DNA of 64,000 nt, taken from CAWBFD01 sp963788115 (GTDB lineage: Bacteria; Actinomycetota; Thermoleophilia; Solirubrobacterales; 70-9). The stretch is from the NCBI GenBank assembly GCA_963788115.1, contig CAWBFD010000002.1, positions 372,001 to 436,000 on the forward strand, read 5' to 3'. The notes under the pieces were generated by a model. It was not told the DNA's origin. It made no database searches and was given only the letters and a program-made list of their open reading frames with translations. Position 1 is the stretch's first letter; every line of letters begins with the position of its first letter. This document shows, piece after piece, positions 17,394-25,093 of the stretch. The translations under genes were made by a program, and so were the position numbers.

Positions 17394-18122
17394 TCAGCCG
17401 TCGGGTGCTCCACGGCCGCCGTTTCCCTCGGCCGTGAGATAGAGGTGGTTGTGCCCGAGGCCGTACTTGTGATTGACCACGTCGAGCTGGATGCCGGCGG
17501 CGAACCAGGCCTGGACGGCGAGGTCGCGCTGGGCACGCACCCGTTCGAGCAGCTGGAGCCGGTGGCCGGGGTCGGCGAGCGCGATCCGGTAGGTCTCGAT
17601 CGCTCCAATGAGTCCATCGACCGCGGCGGCGAAGCCGATGCGGGCGCCATTGCTCTCCGTCCCGCCCGAGGGCGCGTTCCGGAAGTACTTGGCGGCGTCG
17701 CGTACCGTGCGGCTCCACCTGTCTACGGCGGCGGAGTCGGCCATCGGGCCGAACCGCTTGCTCTCGGGCGGGACGGTCTTGGCGAGGCCGCGGACCGCGG
17801 GGTCGAGCTCGACGAGCATCCGGGCCATGCGCCGCGTGAGGTCCTCGACCACTTGCCTGTCGCGCTCCCTGAACTCGCGTCCGTACTTCGCGGCTCCCGC
17901 CTCAAGCGTGGCCTCGGCGGCGGCGGGGGGCTCATCGTCCCCGCCGCCGGTAATCACGACCGCGAGGATCGCGAGTGGGATAAGCAGCGTGGCGGCGGCC
18001 AGGGCGCCGAGCCAGAAGGGTCGAGTGCGGAGCCCAGCGGGGGTGACCGGGTGAGGCTGTGGCTCCTCTTCTCCTCGTTGCCGCTCGCGCTGGCGCGCTC
18101 GCCTTACGCTGCGCTTCGCCAC
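17394..18122 (-). CDS. Single-pass membrane-anchored protein of unknown function
   Basis: A short basic head, one membrane helix (FWLGALAAATLLIPLAILAV at about residues 28-50) and a helical extracytoplasmic domain of some 180 residues (for example VVEDLTRRMARMLVELDPAV; LAVQAWFAAGIQLDVVNHKY). I start it at GTG 18122; the frame is open to 18230 but that part is low-quality sequence. No named domain recognised. Type II topology is inferred from the basic head. Confidence 0.65.
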   Translation of the reverse strand: MAKRSVRRARQRERQRGEEEPQPHPVTPAGLRTRPFWLGALAAATLLIPLAILAVVITGGGDDEPPAAAEATLEAGAAKYGREFRERDRQVVEDLTRRMARMLVELDPAVRGLAKTVPPESKRFGPMADSAAVDRWSRTVRDAAKYFRNAPSGGTESNGARIGFAAAVDGLIGAIETYRIALADPGHRLQLLERVRAQRDLAVQAWFAAGIQLDVVNHKYGLGHNHLYLTAEGNGGRGAPDG

Positions 18123-18842
18123 TATGAGGAAGCCTATCTCGGCGGTTTCGCGGGGGGTTGGGGGACGAACCGTCGCAGCGAGGCGCCGTTGGATGAAACA
18201 TCCCTGATGAACCCCTGCAGCGTGACCCATCGCCTTGACTTGGCCCCCAGCGTTGGAGGACGATCCGGACCGCGCCGGCGCCGACTTCGGAGGACGCTTT
18301 CAGAACGGCGGCACGACTGATGCCAAAGGAGCCTCTCGGTCGCGCGGTGCGAGCTGCCGGCGTGGCGTCTCTTCGCAAGTTCCGTGGTCCGGCAACGACC
18401 AGGGATCCGGGTGTTGCGCGATTAGCCGACCCTCGCCACCGGCGCTGTCAATGGAGCTCAAGCGGCGTGGCTTCGCCGTCGACTCGAGTTACCCGCTGGT
18501 CACGGCCCGACGCTGAGCGTCCCGCTCCCCGAGGACGGCCGCGGTCGATGGCGACCGCGGCCGTGCCGCCGGCGCCCGAGCCCACTCTGAGGAGGGAAGG
18601 ATGTGAGCGGGACTCGAAAACCCACGGCCTGCGCATGCGAGGGGGAAGGGTTGGGGGCGAGCGCGGCGCGCCAGATGCGCCCTGCAAGGCGCGGTTCACC
18701 GTTGGCGATCCCCGAGACTCGATAGGGGATCGCGAGCCGGCGCCGAAGCCGTCCGCACGAGTCGAGCCAGCTCAGGAGGCCGAGCCGGACCGTGCGTGCG
18801 GACGTGCAAGCGGCAGGACCCGGGGCGCGAGGGGTGTGGGCG
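18123..18842. other. 720-bp region without a supported gene
   Basis: Codon-periodic ORFs here are low-complexity arginine-rich shadows. It contains a perfect hairpin at 18535-18564 and the presumed promoter of the LysM gene. I looked for a c-di-AMP (ydaO) riboswitch, which often precedes actinobacterial wall hydrolases, and did not see its conserved blocks. Confidence 0.4.
18535..18564. terminator. Perfect 13-bp stem, 4-nt loop hairpin
   Basis: 18535-18547 (ACGGCCGCGGTCG) pairs perfectly with 18552-18564 around ATGG. There is no adjacent stop codon on the plus strand, so it may be a terminator for an untranslated transcript or a leader structure for the LysM gene 280 bp downstream. Confidence 0.45.
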
Positions 18843-19725
18843 ATGCGGCGCCTGGCCGCGTTGGCGGCGGGCGTGGCGGCGATCGGCGCGGGAGCGGCCC
18901 CGCTCGCAACGCCGGCGGGCGCCGCCGTGCCGCACACAGTTCTGCCCGGCGAGACCCTGTGGGGGATCGCGGCCGCCAACGGCCTGACGACGCGAACCGT
19001 CGCCGTCTTCAACGGGCTCCCCGAGGACTACCAGGTGATCGCCGGGGAGACGATCGAGGTTCCCACGGTCGAGGAGGGGGCGGCGGCGCTGGAGGCGGCC
19101 GGGATCGAGCCAGGCTCGAGCGCGACCGAGACGTCCGCCGCCCTGCACACGGTCCAGCCGGGCGAGACGGTGTGGGGGATCGCCAGTGCCAACGGCCTCA
19201 GCGTCGATGCGGTCGCCGCCGTCAACGGGCTCTCGGACCCGAACCTGATCGTCGTCGGCTCCACGATCGAGATCCCCTCGGCCGACGAGGCCGCAGCGGC
19301 CGGCTTCACCGCTTCCAGCACCGTTGCGGTCCCCACCAACGGCGCCCCGGCGGCGACGCCTGAAGAGACGGCGTGGCTCAGCACGATCCCTTCGCCGTTC
19401 GGGGACGTCTTTCTGGACCCGGCTGCCGCCGAGTCCTGGAACGCGATGCGGGAAGAGTCGCTCGGCACGTTCGGCGTCGACCTCTACCCGGGCGGGGCGC
19501 TGTCCGGCTTCCGCACCTACGCGCAGCAGGACTACCTCTACCAGCTCTACCTCTCGGGCCAGGGCGAGCTCGCGGCGCCCGGGTACCTCCGAGCACGAGC
19601 TCGGGATCGCCGTCGACGTCGCCGATCCGGTGATGCGCGACATCGTCGATCAGATTGGGCCGAAGTACGGCTGGTATCCCACGGTCGAGTCCGAGTGGTG
19701 GCACGTCGCCTACCTCGGCGGCTGA
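18843..19725 (+). CDS. Secreted LysM-LysM-VanY peptidoglycan hydrolase, frameshifted
   Basis: Signal peptide from ATG 18843 (RRLAALAAGVAAIGAGAAPL), then two LysM domains (HTVLPGETLWGIAAANGL and HTVQPGETVWGIASANGL) that bind peptidoglycan, a linker, and a D-Ala-D-Ala carboxypeptidase (VanY) domain beginning at LDPAAAESWNAM. VanY zinc ligands are in TSEHELGIAVDVAD and EWWHVAYLGG, but these lie in a different frame: a single extra G in the run near 19580 (CCCGGGTACC) breaks the gene. Read through, the protein is complete at about 294 residues. Either a sequencing indel or a recent inactivation. Confidence 0.8.
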
Positions 19726-19982
19726 GCATCGGTGCGCGGCTCCTCCACCATCGGATCGTCACAGCCGAGGTGATCTTCCCGCAGCTGGCAGCCTGGCTCT
19801 GACTCCCCTTGCGGGATCGGACGGGCGGCGGCGGAGCCGAAGATCGGCCGCATGCAGTCGTCGGCGCCGCGGTCGGCCACCAGGACGTCATCACCCCCAC
19901 CCGCTGTCGCAACCGGTCCCAGCTCCTGTGGCGGACGATGGTTGGCGGGAACCAGTTCAAGCACGTGCACGTCAGGATCCGG

Positions 19983-20216
19983 AGCCTATGCATGCCCCTG
20001 CTCGCGGTCCTCGAGGGAATCACCTACAGCGGCGCGGACGAGGTAGAGCAGTGGATCGAGGACCTGAAGCAGGACTGGGCGGCGTTCGAGGCGAAGCCGG
20101 CGCATTTCCGCGATCTGGGCGACGGCCGGGTCCGGTGCTCGGCGCATGGCGGGCCCAGGGCCGGCGCGCCGAGGTACTGCTGGATTTCCCGCAGACCGCC
20201 GGTAGCGGGCCGTTCA
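19983..20216 (+). pseudogene. SnoaL-like (NTF2 fold) gene relic, copy 1
   Basis: The reading GADEVEQWIEDLKQDWAAFE to HFRDLGDGRV, then after a one-base loss near 20131 LGAWRAQGRRAEVLLDFPQT, matches the second half of SnoaL-like proteins. The segment 20084-20194 is nearly identical to 47129-47240, where the missing base is present. No intact start or end; a decayed fragment. Confidence 0.65.
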
Positions 20217-20421
20217 TCCCCTATGAGCGGGGCCGGCGTGGAAACGCACCCGACCCCTGGCGGCCCGCGGGGTACCAGCCCGGCCGCGAGTCGAGGGTAC
20301 CGGCCTCAGCCACCTCGAGCTTCCAGCTTTAGACGCCGAGCTGGCGGGTGCCGGGCCGCGGGCGCGCCTCGCATCGCGGCCGTTTTCGGCGTCGGCGCGC
20401 CCGGGTAGAACTAGGTCGATC

Positions 20422-21027
20422 ATGCGGGTCCAGGGCATCCGGTGGGCGATCGTTGCGCCGTTCGCCCTTGTCAGCTGGTTGCTCTCCCACGGCCTTGCCT
20501 GCCAGCTGGTCGGTCCGGAGGCCCCGGCCCATCACATGCTTGTGCCCGAGGGGGGTGCGGGGCATGCATACCTCCCCGCCCCCGCTCTCCTGTTGGCGGC
20601 GGCGCTCGCCCTGGTGCTCGTCGGCTTCCTCGCCGCGATTGTCGCGAGCGCGAAGGGGGCCCGGTGGTCGCGGATCCCGCTGGCCGCGGTCGCGGCCGTC
20701 CCTCCCTTGGGCTTCACCCTCCAGGAGCACCTCGAGGCATGGCTTGCGAGCGGAGGCTTCCCCGCGACCGCGGCGCTCGAGCCAACGTTCGCGGTCGGGT
20801 TGGCGCTGCAGCTCCCGCTGGTGCTCGCGGCGCTCACCCTCGCGCGAAGGCTGCTGGCGACCGCGAGCCGCTTGGGGTCCGGCCTCAGGTCCATGGTGGT
20901 GCTCAGGCTTCGCCGGGGCCGGCCGCCGCTGAGGCCGCTCAGGCCGAGCGCCCTCCTCGCCCCCGCTCCCCTGCCGCTGGCGTCCAGCCACGCGCCGCGC
21001 GCCCCGCCCCTCGGGCTCCTGTCGTAG
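20422..21027 (+). CDS. Membrane protein upstream of CopC
   Basis: 201 residues with about four hydrophobic helices: WAIVAPFALVSWLLSHGLAC, LLLAAALALVLVGFLAAIVA, AVAAVPPLGFTLQEHLEAW and FAVGLALQLPLVLAALTLAR, then an arginine/proline-rich C-terminal tail that looks cytoplasmic. H and C residues occur in the first loop (LACQL, APAHHM). It ends 49 bp before the CopC-type gene, so a copper-related role is suggested by context only. I do not recognise the family. Confidence 0.7.
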   Translation: MRVQGIRWAIVAPFALVSWLLSHGLACQLVGPEAPAHHMLVPEGGAGHAYLPAPALLLAAALALVLVGFLAAIVASAKGARWSRIPLAAVAAVPPLGFTLQEHLEAWLASGGFPATAALEPTFAVGLALQLPLVLAALTLARRLLATASRLGSGLRSMVVLRLRRGRPPLRPLRPSALLAPAPLPLASSHAPRAPPLGLLS

Positions 21028-21076
21028 GGGTAGCTGCCGCGCACCGGCGCGGTACTGGCGAACACGAGGAGAGACC

Positions 21077-21700
21077 ACGCTTAGACGCCACGCCGGGGCG
21101 GCGCTCGCTGCCGCGGCGCTCGCGTCGCTTGCGGCGGCGCCGACCGCCCTCGGCCACGCCACACTGCTGAGCACCCAGCCGCCGAACGACTCCGTGGTCG
21201 AGGAGTCGCCCGGTCAGGTGGTGTTGCGCTTTGACGAGCAAGTCGAGAGTGCCCTCGGCTCCGTGCGCGTCTACGACGGGCACGGGGAGCAGGTCGACGC
21301 CGGCGAGATCTCGCGGCCCGCACCCGAGTCGGTGGCCGTCCCGATCGATGGCGAGCTCACTCGGGGGACCTACACGGTCGCCTGGCGGGCCATCTCCGCG
21401 GACTCGGACCCGATCAACGGCGCCTTCGTGCGCTGGATCGGGCCGCCCGACTCGGAGGAGCCGGCGCCGCAGGTGAGCTTGACCGCGGCCGAGGAACCCG
21501 TTGACGCTGCCGCGTCCGGCGGCGACGATCTGAACGCGGAGACGGCAGCGGCCGCGACCGGCGAGGACGAGGATGACGTGGGCGCGCCGACGTGGCTGGC
21601 GCTCGCCGCACTGATCGTCGGAGCGCTCGGACTCATGGCGGGCGGAACGAGCCTCGTGCGCAGCCGGGAACGCAACCTTCGCCGCGGGGCGGGTACGTGA
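21077..21700 (+). CDS. CopC-domain protein with C-terminal membrane anchor
   Basis: In frame before the first ordinary start codon (GTG 21194) lies a signal peptide (GAALAAAALASLAAAPTALG) followed by HATLLSTQPPNDSVVEESPG, the conserved mature start of CopC, whose first His binds copper. GTYTVAWRAISADSDPINGA is the second CopC signature. A C-terminal helix (TWLALAALIVGALGLMAGGT) and basic tail anchor it. No ATG, GTG or TTG exists in frame upstream; an ACG at 21077 sits just after AGGAGAG, so it may use a rare start or have lost its ATG. Start coordinate is therefore uncertain. Confidence 0.8.
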   Translation, partial: TLRRHAGAALAAAALASLAAAPTALGHATLLSTQPPNDSVVEESPGQVVLRFDEQVESALGSVRVYDGHGEQVDAGEISRPAPESVAVPIDGELTRGTYTVAWRAISADSDPINGAFVRWIGPPDSEEPAPQVSLTAAEEPVDAAASGGDDLNAETAAAATGEDEDDVGAPTWLALAALIVGALGLMAGGTSLVRSRERNLRRGAGT

Positions 21701-21866
21701 GCAGGAGATCAAAGAAGCGTCGACGATCAGCCTCGCAAGACGAGCGCCGGCATGCCGTGCCCCGGCGCCCCATCCGCGAGGGGCCGCGCCCGAGCCCACC
21801 GCTGACGACCGGACGCCGAGCGGGGCCGAGCCGCGCCCGCGCGGGCAGCAAGCCGCGCGGCAACGG

Positions 21867-22301
21867 GTGGCGCTGGCGGGGGCGATGGTGGTACTCGCGC
21901 TGGTCGTCGGTGGAGTCTTCCTCCTCGGGGGCTCTGGCTCAGGCGATGCGACTGCCGGGGCCCCATCGGAGTGCGTGACCGCGTGGAACGAGGACTCGGT
22001 CTCCCGCGGGACCGGCTCCCACGCGGCCTCGGCCCATGGCTACACTCGGGCCTGGGTCGTCTATCTCGGCGAGGATTTCGAGCCGAGCTCTGCCGACGCC
22101 GGCAGCTGCGTGGTGGTATTCCCGGCCGCCAGGCCCGACCCGGAGCCCTACTTCGCCGCCGCGATCCTCGACGGCGGGCGCTGGCGCCCGCTCAGCCGGG
22201 CGAGCGAGATCAGCGACGAGCGGCTCGGCGAGCTCCAACGCGAGGCGATCTCCCTCGGCAACGCCCAGTTGCTCCCCGACGGCAGCCTGGTGGCGCTGTA
22301 G
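21867..22301 (+). CDS. Membrane-anchored protein of unknown function, probable frameshift at its start
   Basis: One membrane helix near the start (MVVLALVVGGVFLLGGSGSG) and an extracytoplasmic domain with two cysteines (SECVTAWNED; AGSCVVVFPA). GTG 21867 is the first start in this frame, but a GTG at 21697, overlapping the CopC stop as GTGA, opens a different frame with a typical basic head (MSRRSKKRRRSASQDERRHA). A one-base shift around 21785-21800 would join them into one protein of about 200 residues. Co-transcribed with CopC by spacing. No known family. Confidence 0.6.
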   Translation: MALAGAMVVLALVVGGVFLLGGSGSGDATAGAPSECVTAWNEDSVSRGTGSHAASAHGYTRAWVVYLGEDFEPSSADAGSCVVVFPAARPDPEPYFAAAILDGGRWRPLSRASEISDERLGELQREAISLGNAQLLPDGSLVAL

Positions 22302-22548
22302 CCGTCGGCGACGAGATCTCAACCGATGCCGTGCCGTCTCTCCCCGAGGCGGCCCCGCGAGGGACTCTTCGGCTCAGCGGGCTCGGCTGGCTCGAGGACG
22401 TCGCGTGGCGGCCTCGATGCCGGGATCCGCGCCGGTGCATCCGTTGGGTGAAGCGGCCGATCGAAGGCGCGAGGCGCGAGCTAGTCCGGGGAGCTTCAGA
22501 AGCTGCCAGACGGGAAGCCGCCGCACTCGCCGCTAGCGTGGCGGAGCA

Positions 22549-23757
22549 ATGGAGCCGGACCAGGCACAGCCGGGTCGGCGTCCCTCCCTCCGTGGTCCCG
22601 AAGGGCCGGGAGCGCTGCGGCTCGCCGCCGGAATCGTTGTCGTGATCGCCCTGGCGGTCGCGATCGGCCTGATCGCGATGTGGCCCGGCGAGGTGGAGCC
22701 GGCGCTGAGCGAGGGGCTGACGGCCCCAACCGAGAGGGCCGAGGTCGAGGCGGTCGAGACCGCCCCCTGCCCGCCTCCTCAGCCCGGGAGCTGCACCGAG
22801 GCGACGGCGCGCCTGGAGAGTGGCCCGGACGAGGGCAGGGAGATAACCCTGCCGCTGGGCGGCACCGGGATCGCCCCCGAGCTCGAGGGCGGCGACCAAG
22901 TCCGGGTCACGGCAACGCCGGCGCCGGAAGGCCGGGAGACGATCTACAACCTGACCGACTTCGAGCGACGCTCGCCGATGCTGTTCCTAGCCGTGGCCTT
23001 CGCCGCGCTGGTGATCGTCTTCGCCCGGCTTCGGGGGGCGCTCTCGCTGCTCGGGCTTGGGATCAGCCTGGCGTTGATCGTTCTCTTCGTGGTCCCGGCG
23101 ATCCTCGACGGCTCCTCGCCGCTGCTGGTCGCCCTCGTGGGCTCGCTCGCGGTGATGCTCGTGACCATCGCCCTGGCGCACGGCCTCGGGCCGAAGAGCA
23201 TCGCGGCGATGCTGGGCACGGCGCTCAGCCTCGCCTTGGTGGCGCTGCTCGCCGAGGCGGCGATCGAGCTCACCCACCTGACCGGGCTCTCCTCCGAGGA
23301 GGCGACGCTGCTCAACCTGAACGTCGCTGAGGTCTCGGCCGAGGGGCTGCTGGTGGCTGGGATGGTGATCGGCGCCCTGGGCGTCCTCGACGACGTCACC
23401 GTGAGCCAGGCCTCGACCGTCCTCGCCTTGCGCGCGGCGCGGCCCGGGCAGGGCTTCGGCGAGCTCTACCGCGGCGCGCTGGGGGTGGGCCGCGATCACG
23501 TCTCGGCCACCGTCAACACATTGGTGCTCGCCTACGTCGGCAGCTCGCTGCCGGTGTTGCTGCTGTTCAGCGCCGGCACCGTCGGCTTCGCCGACGTGGT
23601 CAACTCCGAGATCGTCGCCAAAGAGATCGTCGCCATGCTGGTCGGGTCGATCGGCCTGATCGCCGCGGTGCCGCTGACGACGGCGCTGGCCGCGCTTCTC
23701 GCTCGCGGGCTCCCGGAGCCTGCAACGAGCGAGGTGGCGGGGGCGCACGCTCACTGA
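22549..23757 (+). CDS. YibE/F-family multi-pass membrane protein
   Basis: 402 residues: an N-terminal helix, an extracytoplasmic domain (residues about 45-135), then seven or eight hydrophobic helices. GALGVLDDVTVSQASTVLAL and the RDHVSATVNTLVLAYVGSSL segment are hallmarks of the YibE/YibF family, whose function is undefined. ATG 22549. It follows the CopC block on the same strand after 247 bp. It ends 47 bp before repeat copy B, so its 3' flank is the left boundary of the tRNA-bounded segment. Confidence 0.88.
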   Translation: MEPDQAQPGRRPSLRGPEGPGALRLAAGIVVVIALAVAIGLIAMWPGEVEPALSEGLTAPTERAEVEAVETAPCPPPQPGSCTEATARLESGPDEGREITLPLGGTGIAPELEGGDQVRVTATPAPEGRETIYNLTDFERRSPMLFLAVAFAALVIVFARLRGALSLLGLGISLALIVLFVVPAILDGSSPLLVALVGSLAVMLVTIALAHGLGPKSIAAMLGTALSLALVALLAEAAIELTHLTGLSSEEATLLNLNVAEVSAEGLLVAGMVIGALGVLDDVTVSQASTVLALRAARPGQGFGELYRGALGVGRDHVSATVNTLVLAYVGSSLPVLLLFSAGTVGFADVVNSEIVAKEIVAMLVGSIGLIAAVPLTTALAALLARGLPEPATSEVAGAHAH

Positions 23758-23803
23758 GGTTACGTCGGACCGGATGACGCTTCCTCGGCTCAGCGTGCAG
23801 GGT

Positions 23804-23862
23804 GGAAGCCCTGAACAGACGTGATCAATGACCGTTTCCCGTACCAGCAAGCGGAATCTGGC
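23804..23862. repeat. Repeat copy B, 59-bp block
   Basis: Identical to 12941-12999 except for two adjacent bases (CC here, TG there). It lies 4 bp before the tRNA-derived direct repeat, i.e. on the outer flank of the candidate attachment site. Confidence 0.8.
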
Positions 23863-23866
23863 GTGG

Positions 23867-23929
23867 TAGCGGAGGGGGAGGGATTCGAACCCTCGTCGGA
23901 CCGAAATGGCCCGAAACGGTTTTCGAGAC
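23867..23929. repeat. Left copy of 63-bp tRNA-Ser-derived direct repeat (candidate att site)
   Basis: Perfectly identical over 63 bp to 38981-39043. It corresponds, on the minus strand, to the tRNA-Ser(CGA) from the anticodon loop to the 3' end; the 5' part of the tRNA is absent here (sequence diverges after CGAGAC). This is the pattern left by tyrosine-recombinase integration at a tRNA gene. Motifs like GTGCCAG...GGCCAGTC, also found near copies A and C, recur inside at about 23987-24012. Confidence 0.8.
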
Positions 23930-24061
23930 ATGGCGCGGTTTCCTCCGATTCCGCTCTGCCAAGCCGTTTGCGCCGCCTCGAAAGCTGCTGCGTGCCAGTC
24001 TGGGGGCCAGTCAGGGGGAGGCCGCTCGCCAACGCCCGGGCTGCCGACCACGTAGCGATAG

Positions 24062-24259
24062 CTATACGACCGCCCGCCCGCAGTGGTGGCAGGTGGTAGC
24101 GCCCATCTTCACCCGTTTGCGGCAGTAGGGGCAGTACAAGACCGTCGTTGGGAGCAGCGCTAGCACGACCCACAGGCCCAACCAGACGACAGCTCCCACC
24201 GCAGTGCCGACCCCTTCACCAACGACCGAGCCGATTAGCGCGGCAACGAGCGCTCCCAC
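24062..24259 (-). CDS. Small membrane protein with C-terminal zinc ribbon
   Basis: 65 residues: a glycine-rich hydrophobic half (VGTAVGAVVWLGLWVVLALL) and a C-terminal C-P-Y-C...C-H-H-C zinc ribbon (YCPYCRKRVKMGATTCHHCG). The two CxxC knuckles argue that it is real. It is the first gene inside the left repeat. Function unknown; such short zinc-ribbon membrane proteins are common orphan genes. Confidence 0.6.
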   Translation of the reverse strand: MGALVAALIGSVVGEGVGTAVGAVVWLGLWVVLALLPTTVLYCPYCRKRVKMGATTCHHCGRAVV

Positions 24260-24526
24260 GATGAGCGCAGCGCTCCGGTATGGCAGTTCGAGAGGAACCC
24301 GTAATCGGCGATCGGAGGGAATGGCGACGGAGCTGCGGCGGATTGCGGTTTCCGCTCCGACAGTGCCCGCGACGGCGGCTCAGACCTCTCGGGACCGCCC
24401 CCTTCAGCGGCTTCAGGAGCGGGCTCCGTAGAGCTTCTCGTAGACATTGCGCTCAACCTGCAGTCCGATCAGGTAAGCAGCGAGCACCGGTTCTGCGACC
24501 TGCCGCTCGTTAACCGCGGGCAGCCA

Positions 24527-24964
24527 TCAGGGGGTTGCGCCCGCTTCCCCCGACTGCACGTCCGCTTCCTTCCTCGCGAGTTCGGCGTCGATCACCGCGT
24601 ACTCGGCCTCCACGATCGCCGAGTACGCGAAGTCGATCGCGAACCGGGCGTCGTCCTCGGCGCGTTCGGCCCTGTGCTGAGCCTTGTGCAGATCGTGCTC
24701 CTCTTTCTTGCTCTGGATGTCCGCGCGGACACCGGCGATGGCCTCATCCCAGGCTCGCTGCACATCCGCCCACCGATCCGAGATCCGCCCCTTGCCCTCC
24801 TCGGCCCTCTCGCGGAGTTCCTCGGCTTGCTGTTCAGCCACTGCCCGGGCGTTCGCCCGGTCCGCCTCAAGATCCGCCTTGGCCATCTCTCGCGCAGCTG
24901 CCGCCCGGTCCTCCGCTTCCTTCGCGCGGGTCGCGAGCTTGCTCAAGTCATCGGACATAGCCAT
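24527..24964 (-). CDS. Alanine/glutamate-rich coiled-coil protein (paralogue 2)
   Basis: 145 residues, hydrophilic and helical throughout (LSKLATRAKEAEDRAAAARE; VAEQQAEELRERAEEGKGRI; FAIDFAYSAIVEAEYAVIDA). Start ATG 24964 is preceded by AAGGAGG. It is a full-length paralogue of 9854-10279. A copy of the 32-bp motif ends 47 bp upstream of the start, grouping it with the small stress-type genes of this region. Cytoplasmic by composition; function unknown. Confidence 0.75.
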   Translation of the reverse strand: MAMSDDLSKLATRAKEAEDRAAAAREMAKADLEADRANARAVAEQQAEELRERAEEGKGRISDRWADVQRAWDEAIAGVRADIQSKKEEHDLHKAQHRAERAEDDARFAIDFAYSAIVEAEYAVIDAELARKEADVQSGEAGATP

Positions 24965-25011
24965 TTGAACCTCCTTGGTCGTTGTTCGGCCGGGAGAGTG
25001 ACGGACGACGG

Positions 25012-25043
25012 GGTGAGCGGTCGTCATCCATTCTTGGTGATGT
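25012..25043 (-). promoter_or_regulatory. 32-bp motif copy 1 (upstream of coiled-coil gene)
   Basis: Plus-strand reading begins GGTGAGCGGTCGTCA and ends TTGGTGATGT. It lies between the coiled-coil gene (-) and the LuxR-type gene (+), 47 bp from the former's ATG, and is the same element as at 28140, 28191 (inverted), 30914, 34032 and 34318. Confidence 0.7.
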
Positions 25044-25093
25044 TCGGCACGTCACAATCGCCACGCGCGCCCGCGGACATGAGATGCTGGGCG

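Noticed and set aside
15505..17442. A 645-codon plus-strand frame opposite the Asp-box protein
   Set aside because: No domain pattern, biased composition of a GC-rich antisense frame; the minus strand has a signal peptide and five Asp boxes.
18580..18840. ydaO (c-di-AMP) riboswitch before the LysM gene
   Set aside because: The expected conserved helices and sequence blocks are not there.
23870..23929. A second tRNA-Ser gene
   Set aside because: Only the 3' 60 bases are present; acceptor 5' strand, D-arm and half the anticodon stem are missing, so it cannot fold as a tRNA.
24420..24525. Short minus-strand reading AAYLIGLQVERNVYEKLYGA ending at a stop
   Set aside because: Looks protein-like but is only about 33 codons with no start; could be a gene relic, too short to call.
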